Source: Acidobacteriaceae bacterium (GTDB lineage Bacteria > Acidobacteriota > Terriglobia > Terriglobales > Acidobacteriaceae). From it: a stretch of 40,926 nt of DNA. Position numbers and translations under genes: made by a program. Position 1 is the first letter of the stretch. Every line of letters begins with the position of its first letter. The DNA lies in the NCBI GenBank assembly GCA_013361705.1, contig JABFXN010000178.1:1-40926 (forward strand). The letters run 5' to 3'. A model generated the notes under the pieces. That model was not told the DNA's origin. It was given only the letters and a program-made list of their open reading frames with translations, and made no database searches. Positions 22,626 to 30,432 of this stretch are shown here, one piece after another.

Positions 22626-22639
22626 TGTAAGGAAATGTC
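22626..22639 (+). promoter_or_regulatory. Proposed response-regulator box 3, TGTAAGGAAATGTC
   Basis: This is the third occurrence of TGTAAGG-N3-TGTC, upstream of the Spy-like gene. Its distance and orientation relative to the start codon resemble those of box 1 relative to the repeat-protein gene. Confidence 0.5.
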
Positions 22640-22693
22640 AGGATGAGTATTGCCGGAGAAGATCCGGAGCATTCTTCACGGGAGCGTCCGGTG

Positions 22694-23491
22694 CTACTTC
22701 CGTCCAGAAACGAGCAGGGCCTTCCATCCCATGCTACTCATAGGCAGACGATCCCCACTGGCCAGAATGACCGTACCGTCTCCGCGACCTTCGCGGAAGA
22801 CCTCTCGCACGCATGTGAGGTTGACGATGGCGGATCGATGGATTCTGACGAAACGTGAGGGGTCGAGAGTGGCCGCAAGGTCCTTCATGCTTTCACGAAG
22901 AATAAACTCTTTGTGTCCTGAGTGGATGCGGACATAATAATCAGCTGCTTCAATCCATTCGATTGCTTCTACATCGAGAAAGGTGGTCTTTGCGCCGTCA
23001 GGCACGAGCAGTCGTTTCGCATAGGTAGCCGGCGGCTGCGATGCGGAACCGAGGGATGCGAACATGGAGCGCAACGTCTCTTCCAGATCATTCCGATAGC
23101 TTGCGGAGGCCTGCTCTCGGTTGCGTTCCCGCACACGTTCCTTGACGCGCTCGATCGTCGACGCAAGGCGCTCTTGTTCGATCGGCTTTGTCAGGTAGTC
23201 CAATGCATGCACTTCGAACGCCCGGACGGCGTGATGGTTGTGTGCCGTAACAAAGACTGTCACCGGCATCTCTCGAACACCAACCCTCTCGATCAGATCG
23301 AAACCGTTTTCGCCGGGCATCTGAATATCGAGAAAGACCACATCCACTGGGCGGGAGCTGAGAAACGCATAGGCTTCGCGGCTGTTTCTGCACTCGCCGC
23401 TGACCTCAATCTCAGGGTCGCCGGAGAGCAGACGGTTCATGCGGGTGCGGGCAAGTGCCTCGTCGTCGACGATCAATGCACGCAGACTCAT
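22694..23491 (-). CDS. LytTR-family response regulator
   Basis: The 265-residue protein has a receiver domain with DDE at 9-11, phospho-acceptor D55 (VVFLDIQMPGENG) and K102 (LTKPIE). A LytTR DNA-binding domain spans about 160-262 (KTTFLDVEAIEWIEAADYYVRIHSG... RFVRIHRSAIVNL). The start codon overlaps the kinase stop (ATGA), a classic coupled pair. Targets of LytTR regulators in this group are usually nearby; the TonB receptor two genes upstream is a candidate. Confidence 0.93.
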   Translation of the reverse strand: MSLRALIVDDEALARTRMNRLLSGDPEIEVSGECRNSREAYAFLSSRPVDVVFLDIQMPGENGFDLIERVGVREMPVTVFVTAHNHHAVRAFEVHALDYLTKPIEQERLASTIERVKERVRERNREQASASYRNDLEETLRSMFASLGSASQPPATYAKRLLVPDGAKTTFLDVEAIEWIEAADYYVRIHSGHKEFILRESMKDLAATLDPSRFVRIHRSAIVNLTCVREVFREGRGDGTVILASGDRLPMSSMGWKALLVSGRK

Positions 23492-24633
23492 ACAGCGGCA
23501 ACCTCATAGGGGATGGCGATGCTTACGAGGAATCCGCCCGCCGCTGCCTGCTCCGTCTGGAAGGAGTGCTTGTCCGGATAAAAGTGGGCAAGGCGGCTCG
23601 CGGTGTTTCTGAGACCGATGCCGTGACCCGTGACAGCTTGCGTACTCAGGCCGGGACCATTGTCATGAATGCGGAGAAGCAGGGTGCCGTTGCGATTTTC
23701 AACGGAGGTCTGAATAACGCCACCATCTTCAAGCTTACCGATGCCATGGCGTATGGCGTTCTCGATCAATGGCTGCAACAGGAAACTTGGCACCAGCGCA
23801 TTGAGTGCTGACGGATCGATGCGGAACTGGAGTTGAAGACGATCTGAGAATCGGACCTGCTCAATAGCGAGATAGTTTTCAACATTCTCGAGCTCCTGCG
23901 CCAACGGGACCTTCTGCGGAGCGGAGCGTGTCAGTGTCGTCTTCAGGATGATGTTGAGGTGCTTTAGCATCGCTGACGCCTTCTGCTGCTGGCCGAGCTC
24001 CACCAGGGTTGTGATGGCGTTGAGTGTATTGAAAAGGAAGTGCGGTTCAACCTGCATCTGCAGCGCATGAAGCTGTGCTGCAGAGAGTTCCTTCTGCAGC
24101 TCAAGCGAGCGCAGGGAGTTTCGTTGCGCCAGCAACTGCAGCTTGACGACGGCGGCAACGCCAAAGATGAATCCATAGACCAGCATCTCCAGCCCCCAAC
24201 GATTGAGTACCAGATAGCGTGTCCACGTCAGATGGATAGCTGCCTGGACTGCCGGCGTAAGAAAGAGGAAATCCATCCAAGCCATCAGCAACAGATGGAG
24301 AACACCAAGGATCGAGGCCATCGCGGCATGCACCGCGAGAACCGCGATGCTTAGTTGAAGCAGCTGCGGTCTCGATTGCGCCGCTCGCCATAACCCGAGA
24401 GCAATGCCTCCCCACCATCCCGCCAGAACAAAACCATAGCGAAGCGAGGGAATAGAGGTGATGGAGTGACATTCTGAAGCAGTGATAAGCGTAATGCCGA
24501 GTGTGATCGGCATTACGATATGCCATGCCCTGATATCGAAGGCGGCAGCTCCAGCCGGCGGAGAGGCGGAAGAGTGGTGCTGATCGAGCACAGGAGGGGC
24601 GGCAGCTTCGAGATTGCTCATGAAGAGACCCAT
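23488..24633 (-). CDS. LytS/YehU-type sensor histidine kinase
   Basis: The 381-residue membrane kinase has four to five hydrophobic segments between residues 37 and 165. The His_kinase (PF06580) motif is QVEPHFLFNTLNAI with H198, and the ATPase domain has LQPLIENAIRHGIG and HDNGPGLS. GGAGG six bases before ATG 24633 supports the longer start over ATG 24621. It partners the LytTR regulator that overlaps its end. It starts 46 bases after the TonB-receptor stop on the same strand, so one transcript could carry all three. Confidence 0.92.
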   Translation of the reverse strand: MGLFMSNLEAAAPPVLDQHHSSASPPAGAAAFDIRAWHIVMPITLGITLITASECHSITSIPSLRYGFVLAGWWGGIALGLWRAAQSRPQLLQLSIAVLAVHAAMASILGVLHLLLMAWMDFLFLTPAVQAAIHLTWTRYLVLNRWGLEMLVYGFIFGVAAVVKLQLLAQRNSLRSLELQKELSAAQLHALQMQVEPHFLFNTLNAITTLVELGQQQKASAMLKHLNIILKTTLTRSAPQKVPLAQELENVENYLAIEQVRFSDRLQLQFRIDPSALNALVPSFLLQPLIENAIRHGIGKLEDGGVIQTSVENRNGTLLLRIHDNGPGLSTQAVTGHGIGLRNTASRLAHFYPDKHSFQTEQAAAGGFLVSIAIPYEVAAV

Positions 24634-24679
24634 GGGTCGCCTCCGTTGAGAATGTCTGTCTTCATTGTACGAATACCTC

Positions 24680-27442
24680 TCAAAAAGAGAATCGTGCGCC
24701 GGCTTCGAGCCGCCTGGCAGGTTCGGCCTGGTAAGGCTTGTCCAGAGAAGGCGAGGAGACTACAGTCCCAACCCCGTTTACATTGACGTGGTTCAAAACA
24801 TTAGCAGCGCGAAGGTTGAAGGTAAGGGTTCGTGCGTGCTCCTTGTCTTTCGGGTTGAGTGTAAAGGCGCGGCTGAGATTCATGTCGAGATGAATCGTAG
24901 ACGGCATTGTGCCGACATTCCGGGGCACGTTGCCGTTGGTAGTGTCGGCCGTCATCAGGCCATACCGTGTGTGGTAGACGCCTCCGGGCATTCCGGGAGA
25001 AGCATAGGAAGGACGATCGTTCACGATACCGTCGCCATTCGCATCGGTTCCGGTGGTGATGGTATATGCCGCACCAGTGTACGCATCGAACTGGGCTGCG
25101 ACTTCAACCTTGCGAGGAAGGATAAGGCTGCCAATAAAGGAACCTCCGTTGAGTCTCAGCCAGTCGGCACGGGCGGACTCTCCTTGTTCGCTGTAAGAAG
25201 ATTGCGGGCTGACGATGCCGTCGCCTCCGTTTGCTTTGAAATTCGCGTGACGGTAGTACGCGCGCAGGTTGAAACGTTTGTAGCTCTGCTGCTCGACAGA
25301 GACGGATACGAGATTACCTGCGAGATGCCCCGAGTTTTCGTAGCGCAGGATGTTTTCATTGCCGCCATACGGGCGCGGTGCGCGCAGTGCCGCGATTGGG
25401 TCGCCAGGTGCGCCAATGCTTGTACCCACGATGGGCGCGTTGATATTTCGCAGGCGAAGCACATTCCAGTCTCCCCCGAAAAAAAAGGCCGAACGTGCCA
25501 GCCATTGGTGGGCGAAGGTGTGCTCAACGGTGAAGTATCCAGTGAAGGTGGTTGTTTGTAGAAGCGCCCGTGCAAACTCCCGCCGGGTAGAGACGGCAAT
25601 GGAGGCCGGGGTTGGATTGAGCGGAGCGCTGTAGCTGGGAGAGTAGACCACGACCTGCTGCTGACGCCTGCCGTCGAGCCTGAAGCCATCCGCAATCGTG
25701 TCTGCATCGATGAAGTTCGAAAAGATGCCGGCACGCGCGTGGATCACCCAGGCGGATTTCTTATCGGGGGACCAGGCGATGCCGAGCCGAGGCTCGAAGT
25801 TGGCAAAACTGCCTGGCGAGGTCTGGAACTGATAGCGAAATCCTCCCGACAGTGTGAGCCGCTGAGCGACCTGGAAGTTCTCTTCGAAATACAGCGCGTT
25901 TTGCCATTGCGTGAAGTTCACTTCGGGATTGCCGCGGGTCTGTTGATAGGTGGTGGGATTGCCTCCTGGCAATCCAAGCAAGGTGCGGCGGTATTGCTCC
26001 ATGCCGTCAACGGTCATGGTTTGTCCCGTGAGAGCATTCTGAGTGTCCAAAGCCGGCGCGCTCCCTCCACCAAAGAGAAACGCTCCATTGAAAGTGTCGG
26101 GCGTATGGTTGTGAGTCACGATGCCTAGGCTCTGGATGCCCAGCTTGAGTGTGTTCCTGCCTTTCGTGAACATGGCATCGTGATCGAGCTCCAGGGTGTA
26201 TCGACGGTCGTCGGTCGCCTGGCTTGTTGCGCCGCCGCTAGTGAAGTATCCCGCCACCTGTAATGAAGGCGTTGTCGCATTGGGTGTGTTCTGGCTTCTT
26301 CGGGATGACAGCCCAACCTTGGTCTGATGAAGTTGGCCGGCGCCATGCGTAAACTCATTGGCAAGGCGGAACTCGTATTGGCTCGCCGTAGTGGAGTAAC
26401 CGGCTTCCGGAAGAACCAGAGCACTGACTCCCTGGTTGCCGAGACTATTTACATTCGCGGCGAAGGAGCCGGTGAACGTGTCAGATTGGCCAAGCTGCCA
26501 GCCGCTGCGCAGCGAGGCCACCCATAAGCGCTGTGGCGTGGGAACGGTCTGGTGGAACGGAACAACGGTGAAATCACTTGCTAGAATCTGTGCATTCACG
26601 ACTTTGAACTCGTCGATATCGCGCTTTTCAAGGGCGGCGGAGAAATCTCCACGGCCGGGAAGAATAGGTCCGCTGAGCTCGAAGCCGTAGCGGCGTTTGC
26701 TTGCCGGAGTCGCCGAAGGTGCAAATGCGGTCGTCGCATTCCAGCTTCCATTACTACCGGTAAAGAATGCAGCGCCGTGTATGGCTGCGGCGCCAGGCTT
26801 CGTCTTGATCTCGATGAGACCTCCACCATAGGGAGGCCAACGATACTCGGCGGAGAAGAGATCGGGGTTGACGCGAATCGATGCGATCGAACTTTTCGGA
26901 GGCAGTGTGGTGGCGTTCTGAAATCCATCGACAGTGATGCGCGCAGTGCTGGGATCACCGCCATTTTGCGACGCGAGCATCTGCAATTGGCGCAGCAGAT
27001 CGTCGGGATCGTCGGCGAGTTGCTGCACATCTCGTTCGTCCAATGTGACGGTGCCTGGCCCTCGCCCTGGGTCAAGAGCGACGGTGTTGTCGTCGGCGCT
27101 GACCTGCACCTGAGACTCCACTGAAGCAATCGAGAGTTGGATATCGAGGTGAAGTTGCTGTGAGTTTGCCGTCCGGCCGAGAGTCTGCGGAGCGAATCCA
27201 TCCGCACGTACCTGCAGAGTAAAAGAACGGGAAAGACACGGCAGCAGGTAGTGTCCACTCTGGTCACTCGTTGCCACTGCGCCAGTAGAGGCTTGTATGG
27301 TTGCACCGGGAACGATGGCTCCGCTGGGATCGGTTACCAGACCATCAACGCGAACGCCGCGGACGCATGGCTGTTGCGCCGAAGACGAAAGAGTAGCGAT
27401 CGCGATGCCGAAGACAATGCAGGATGTTCGAGATGAGAGCAT
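24680..27442 (-). CDS. TonB-dependent receptor-like outer-membrane protein with carboxypeptidase-type N-terminal domain
   Basis: This 920-residue protein has a signal peptide (MLSSRTSCIVFGIAIATLSSSA). A CarboxypepD_reg-like Ig domain follows (VDGLVTDPSGAIVPGATIQAS... GHYLLPCL, about residues 30-110), then a plug-like region (DERDVQQLADDPDDLLRQL... ITVDGFQNATTLPPKSSIASIRVNPD). A long beta-barrel section ends RRLEAGARFSF with a C-terminal Phe. This is the Oar-like architecture abundant in Acidobacteriota. Substrates are usually glycans, peptides or metal complexes; none can be assigned. The gene precedes the LytS/LytTR pair and is divergent from the serine hydrolase. Confidence 0.9.
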   Translation of the reverse strand: MLSSRTSCIVFGIAIATLSSSAQQPCVRGVRVDGLVTDPSGAIVPGATIQASTGAVATSDQSGHYLLPCLSRSFTLQVRADGFAPQTLGRTANSQQLHLDIQLSIASVESQVQVSADDNTVALDPGRGPGTVTLDERDVQQLADDPDDLLRQLQMLASQNGGDPSTARITVDGFQNATTLPPKSSIASIRVNPDLFSAEYRWPPYGGGLIEIKTKPGAAAIHGAAFFTGSNGSWNATTAFAPSATPASKRRYGFELSGPILPGRGDFSAALEKRDIDEFKVVNAQILASDFTVVPFHQTVPTPQRLWVASLRSGWQLGQSDTFTGSFAANVNSLGNQGVSALVLPEAGYSTTASQYEFRLANEFTHGAGQLHQTKVGLSSRRSQNTPNATTPSLQVAGYFTSGGATSQATDDRRYTLELDHDAMFTKGRNTLKLGIQSLGIVTHNHTPDTFNGAFLFGGGSAPALDTQNALTGQTMTVDGMEQYRRTLLGLPGGNPTTYQQTRGNPEVNFTQWQNALYFEENFQVAQRLTLSGGFRYQFQTSPGSFANFEPRLGIAWSPDKKSAWVIHARAGIFSNFIDADTIADGFRLDGRRQQQVVVYSPSYSAPLNPTPASIAVSTRREFARALLQTTTFTGYFTVEHTFAHQWLARSAFFFGGDWNVLRLRNINAPIVGTSIGAPGDPIAALRAPRPYGGNENILRYENSGHLAGNLVSVSVEQQSYKRFNLRAYYRHANFKANGGDGIVSPQSSYSEQGESARADWLRLNGGSFIGSLILPRKVEVAAQFDAYTGAAYTITTGTDANGDGIVNDRPSYASPGMPGGVYHTRYGLMTADTTNGNVPRNVGTMPSTIHLDMNLSRAFTLNPKDKEHARTLTFNLRAANVLNHVNVNGVGTVVSSPSLDKPYQAEPARRLEAGARFSF

Positions 27443-27562
27443 TTCCGAGCCTGCCTCCTGACGGTAAGCTTCATCGAGGTGCTGCTCCGGTTTCCAACGA
27501 TTTGCAGGGAAGAATGCGAATCATGCAGGGAGGCCGCGGGACTTTCGGTTCACGGAACTAAC

Positions 27563-27580
27563 CTACGAATAAATACGTAG
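27563..27580. promoter_or_regulatory. Palindrome CTACG-AATAAATA-CGTAG before serine hydrolase
   Basis: 5-bp arms flank an A/T-only 8-base spacer, eight bases before ATG 27589. The shape recalls BlaI/MecI-type operators (TACxx...xxGTA), which control penicillin-binding-fold genes, but no BlaI gene is in the window. It may cover the -10 region. Confidence 0.4.
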
Positions 27581-27588
27581 ATGCATCC

Positions 27589-29043
27589 ATGAAACTTCCC
27601 CGCATCTTTGCCATTTGGGCACTCGCTATTTGCTCCGCCTTCTTGCCAGCGCAGGTCTCCGGACCCGCATTCGATGTCTCCACCGTTGATACTGATGTTG
27701 CCCATGCGATGCGTGAGTTTCATGCACCAGGTGTGGCCGTTGGCATTCTTGTCGACGGCAAGGTTGTGCTGGCGAAAGGCTATGGCGTTCGTCGCGCGGG
27801 CTCACCCGAAGCTGTTGATGCCGATACGCTCTTCGATATCGGGTCCATTACGAAGTCGTTTACCGGGATGGCCGTAGCGGAGATGGTTGATGACGGGAAG
27901 CTCGACTTCGATACACCCGTCACGCAGTACCTGCCAGGCTTTCGGCTCTACGATCCCATTGCGACACAGTTGATTACGCCGCGCGATCTGCTAGGACATC
28001 GTTCCGGGCTTTCGCGGCATGACTTTATCCGCTACAGCACCCATCTCACGCCCGACGAGTTTATCCAGCGGCTGCGCTACCTGGAGCCAAACCATACCTT
28101 TCGCGAGACCTTCCAGTACAACAACCTGATGTATGTGGTGGCGGGTTATCTCGCCGGCCATGTGAATGGCACAAGCTGGGAGCAGCTCTTTCATGACCGC
28201 ATCTTTGTGCCGCTGGGCATGACACATTCCAATACCTCTGCACGAGAGATACAGCAGAGCCCAGACTTCGCTACGCCGCACGAGGTTAAGGATGATGCGG
28301 CGACACCCATCCCGTTCTATGACTATCAGTCCTTCGGTATCGGTCCGAATGGAGCCGTGAACTCGTCGGTTAACGACATGTTGAAGTACCTTGCCTTCCA
28401 TGTGGGCGACGGTATGGCAGACGGACAGATTCACCGCGCTATCTCAGCAGATGGCGATCTCAGCTATGCGATGGGATGGATCATCGAACACCGCGCGGGG
28501 TATCGCCTGCTTCTACACGATGGATCCATCAATGGGTTTACGGCGATGGTGGCTCTGATTCCGGAGAAGCACACAGCAATTGTTGTGTTGAATAATGCCG
28601 AGACCGCCTTGCCCAAGGCAGTAGCGGAGAACTTTCTAAGCCGTTATCTCAGTCTTCCGTTTCACGACCGGATTGATGCGATGAAGCAGGGCCTCGAAAC
28701 CGGCAGGAAGAAAAGCGCAGAAGCTGACGCAGCCTTCGAAGCGGGACGCCTGCCTCATGCACCCGCAACGCTGCCGCTTTCCGCATATGCGGGAGAGTGG
28801 TTTCATCCTGCGTTTGGCAAAGTGTCTATGACGGCAGAGGGAGATACCCTCGACCTTCACTTCGACGTCGTGACACTGCACTTCCGCCATTACAACTACG
28901 ACACCTTTGTCGCGAGCGATCCATTCACGGGCCGGCTGACAGCGAGCTTCCATCTGGATGCCCAGGGCAAGGTAACGGAGCTTTCAATTCCGTTGGAGAG
29001 AACGGTGAAGCCGTCTGTCTTTACTCGGCCGGGGAAGAGTTAA
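27589..29043 (+). CDS. Exported serine hydrolase, class C beta-lactamase fold
   Basis: This is a 484-residue protein with a signal peptide (to about AFLPAQ). The penicillin-recognising-enzyme motifs are visible: S86-I-T-K89 (SxxK), Y177-N-N179 (YxN) and H310-D-G312 (in place of KTG, common in the PF00144 esterase/peptidase members). A C-terminal DUF3471-like beta domain (LPLSAYAGEWFHPAFGKVSM... DTFVAS) ends the protein. It is probably a periplasmic D-aminopeptidase or esterase rather than a true beta-lactamase. Monocistronic; the palindromic hairpin at 29148 follows. Confidence 0.88.
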   Translation: MKLPRIFAIWALAICSAFLPAQVSGPAFDVSTVDTDVAHAMREFHAPGVAVGILVDGKVVLAKGYGVRRAGSPEAVDADTLFDIGSITKSFTGMAVAEMVDDGKLDFDTPVTQYLPGFRLYDPIATQLITPRDLLGHRSGLSRHDFIRYSTHLTPDEFIQRLRYLEPNHTFRETFQYNNLMYVVAGYLAGHVNGTSWEQLFHDRIFVPLGMTHSNTSAREIQQSPDFATPHEVKDDAATPIPFYDYQSFGIGPNGAVNSSVNDMLKYLAFHVGDGMADGQIHRAISADGDLSYAMGWIIEHRAGYRLLLHDGSINGFTAMVALIPEKHTAIVVLNNAETALPKAVAENFLSRYLSLPFHDRIDAMKQGLETGRKKSAEADAAFEAGRLPHAPATLPLSAYAGEWFHPAFGKVSMTAEGDTLDLHFDVVTLHFRHYNYDTFVASDPFTGRLTASFHLDAQGKVTELSIPLERTVKPSVFTRPGKS

Positions 29044-29147
29044 AAGTTGAGGCGTTAAGGCAGGGAGTCGTTGAAGCAAAGCACGGTGAGAATTTGAAAT
29101 CGATGATGGGGATATAACAGGCGGGCCTATGTCCCCGAGGGAGACCA

Positions 29148-29171
29148 CCCCAACGAACAAGTTCGTTGGGG
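29148..29171. terminator. Perfect CCCCAACGAAC-AA-GTTCGTTGGGG palindrome in convergent gap
   Basis: An 11-bp perfect stem lies between the serine hydrolase (+) and XRE (-) genes. Related copies are at 3489, 5561 and 21068, and the 5561 and 21068 copies are also in convergent gaps. There is no T tract. I treat it as a bidirectional terminator-like repeat. Confidence 0.5.
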
Positions 29172-29211
29172 ACCCCGGACATGGGTCAGCCGGTACATGA
29201 GCATCTCGAAT

Positions 29212-29487
29212 TCATTGATACACCCTAGGTTCCGCGAGTTCTTCTTCTTCCTCGGAGGAGCCCTCTATCTGTTTTCCTGCAGGCGTCTTTTCAAAGGCGA
29301 GTAGATCGCCCGGCTGGCATTCGAGAACCTCGCACAGCAGCTCCAGCGTGCTGAACCGGATTGCTTTGGCGCGGCCGGTTTTCAGAACCGAGAGGTTCTG
29401 TGGCGTGATGCCGACCCGTTCTGCGAGGGTATTCAGCTTCATCTTCCGGCGGGCAAGCATCACATCGACATTGACAACAATTGGCAC
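29212..29487 (-). CDS. XRE-family (YozG-like) helix-turn-helix regulator
   Basis: This 91-residue protein has the Cro/CI-type helix-turn-helix MLARRKMKLNTLAERVGITPQNLSVLKTGRAKAIRFSTLELLCEVLECQPGDLLAFE. That is the short YozG-like form that usually partners a DUF2975 membrane protein. The C-terminal tail is acidic (EGSSEEEEELAEP). The start is GTG 29487, with AAGGAG about 8 bases upstream. It lies 22 bases after the end of the interrupted DUF2975 gene. It could bind the AT-rich palindrome at 30105-30135. Confidence 0.9.
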   Translation of the reverse strand: MPIVVNVDVMLARRKMKLNTLAERVGITPQNLSVLKTGRAKAIRFSTLELLCEVLECQPGDLLAFEKTPAGKQIEGSSEEEEELAEPRVYQ

Positions 29488-29509
29488 TGCGAACGCTCCT
29501 TCCGGCGGG

Positions 29510-30037
29510 TCAGATGGTCAGTTCGTTTTCTTCGCGCATCGCCGCGGCCATCTCCATGAGCCACGAGATGACAATGACCGTTACGCCAATGGCGATTGAG
29601 TCCATGCGGAAGTAGAAGGAGTGTGGAAGGCGCCGCTCGGATAAAACCACCGCAGCGGCAATCCATATAAGATTTGCCGCTGCCCAAAGGAGGGCGGTTA
29701 TACCCAGTTGCCGGATCTCGCCGGCGGATGCAACTGTAAAAATCTTGCCTTCCGTATAGTTCCGAAATAACCGTTACAGGTGATAGAGCCCTTTGATGGG
29801 AACAGCGATCGCAAGCACGGCGACCACAGCCATAAGGATGCGTTGATACCCACCCAGTGAGCTCAATGGGATCGAGATATCGAAGGCACGGATGATTCCA
29901 CCCCTTCCAATGCAGATACCGGCGATACAGGCAAGCAACAACAGGAACATAACAAACAATGCTCCCTGGCAGATCCGTCTTAAAACCTGGCTGAACGACC
30001 GAATCCTATGCAGCTTTCTCTCGAGTTCGGAATCCAT
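29510..30037 (-). pseudogene. DUF2975 membrane protein gene interrupted by one in-frame stop
   Basis: Read through, the frame gives about 175 residues with four membrane segments, the usual DUF2975 length. Codons 1-87 end GLYHL. A TAA at 29776-29774 follows, then the same frame continues RLFRNYTEGKIFTVASAGEIRQLG and two further hydrophobic segments to a normal TGA at 29510-29512. The family normally has an uninterrupted (Y/L)xL-x-RLFxxYxxGxxFT stretch here, so TAA replaces a single residue (CAA to TAA would suffice). Either the gene is a recent pseudogene, the stop is read through, or it is a sequencing error. GGAGG precedes ATG 30037. It is paired with the XRE gene downstream. Confidence 0.85.
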
Positions 30038-30075
30038 GAACGATACCTCCGTAGATCTCCAACACCATCGAAGAA

Positions 30076-30104
30076 ACAGTAAGGCGCCGCAACTTCCTTG
30101 TCAA
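30076..30104 (-). promoter_or_regulatory. Probable promoter of the DUF2975-XRE pair
   Basis: On the minus strand, TTGACA (30104-30099) is followed after 17 bases by TACTGT (30081-30076). The -35 box is perfect and the -10 poor. The start codon lies about 40 bases on. Confidence 0.45.
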
Positions 30105-30135
30105 TATTTATTTATCGTTTTTCGATAAATAAATA
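30105..30135. promoter_or_regulatory. Perfect AT-rich palindrome next to the -35 box
   Basis: TATTTATTTATCG-ttttt-CGATAAATAAATA has 13-bp arms and abuts the TTGACA box. It could be an operator for the XRE regulator or an UP-like element. In the rest of 30136-30432 I see one 10-of-11-bp hairpin (30163-30187) and no gene. Confidence 0.6.
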
Positions 30136-30162
30136 GCGTTTATCCGCCATAACTGGTTCGCA

Positions 30163-30187
30163 AGCTCCCCTTCTTTGAAGAGGAGCT
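30163..30187. other. Hairpin AGCTCCCCTTC-ttt-GAAGAGGAGCT
   Basis: An 11-base stem with one mismatch and a 3-base loop lies in the divergent gap upstream of the pyrophosphatase gene. No T tract follows, so its role is unclear. Confidence 0.4.
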
Positions 30188-30432
30188 ACCAAATTCGATG
30201 GCCTTGGATCACGTTCGAGAGTGAACTCGTGTCGGTCTCTGCCGCAGGTGCTTGCGGTTGCTCGTAAGTACAACCTTACGTGTCAGTTCCGCAATCTCAT
30301 GAATCGCATTTCCTGCCTCGATCGGGCAGGAGAGCGATTAAAGGAAGTACCAAGGTGTGTCCTGGACGCGGATGGGGAGACTCATTCGCGTCATTTTTTC
30401 GTTTTGATTACACCGACTCGAGGAGTTACGCG

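Noticed and set aside
24731-24743. GTAAGGCTTGTCC, resembling the proposed regulator box
   Set aside because: The spacer is one base short and it lies inside the TonB-receptor coding sequence near its end.
24665-25561. 298-codon plus-strand ORF opposite the TonB receptor
   Set aside because: It is antisense to conserved beta-barrel sequence and has no ribosome-binding site or recognisable motif.
26596-27306. 236-codon minus-strand ORF within the TonB receptor
   Set aside because: An alternative frame of the same strand; Ser/Arg-rich shadow.
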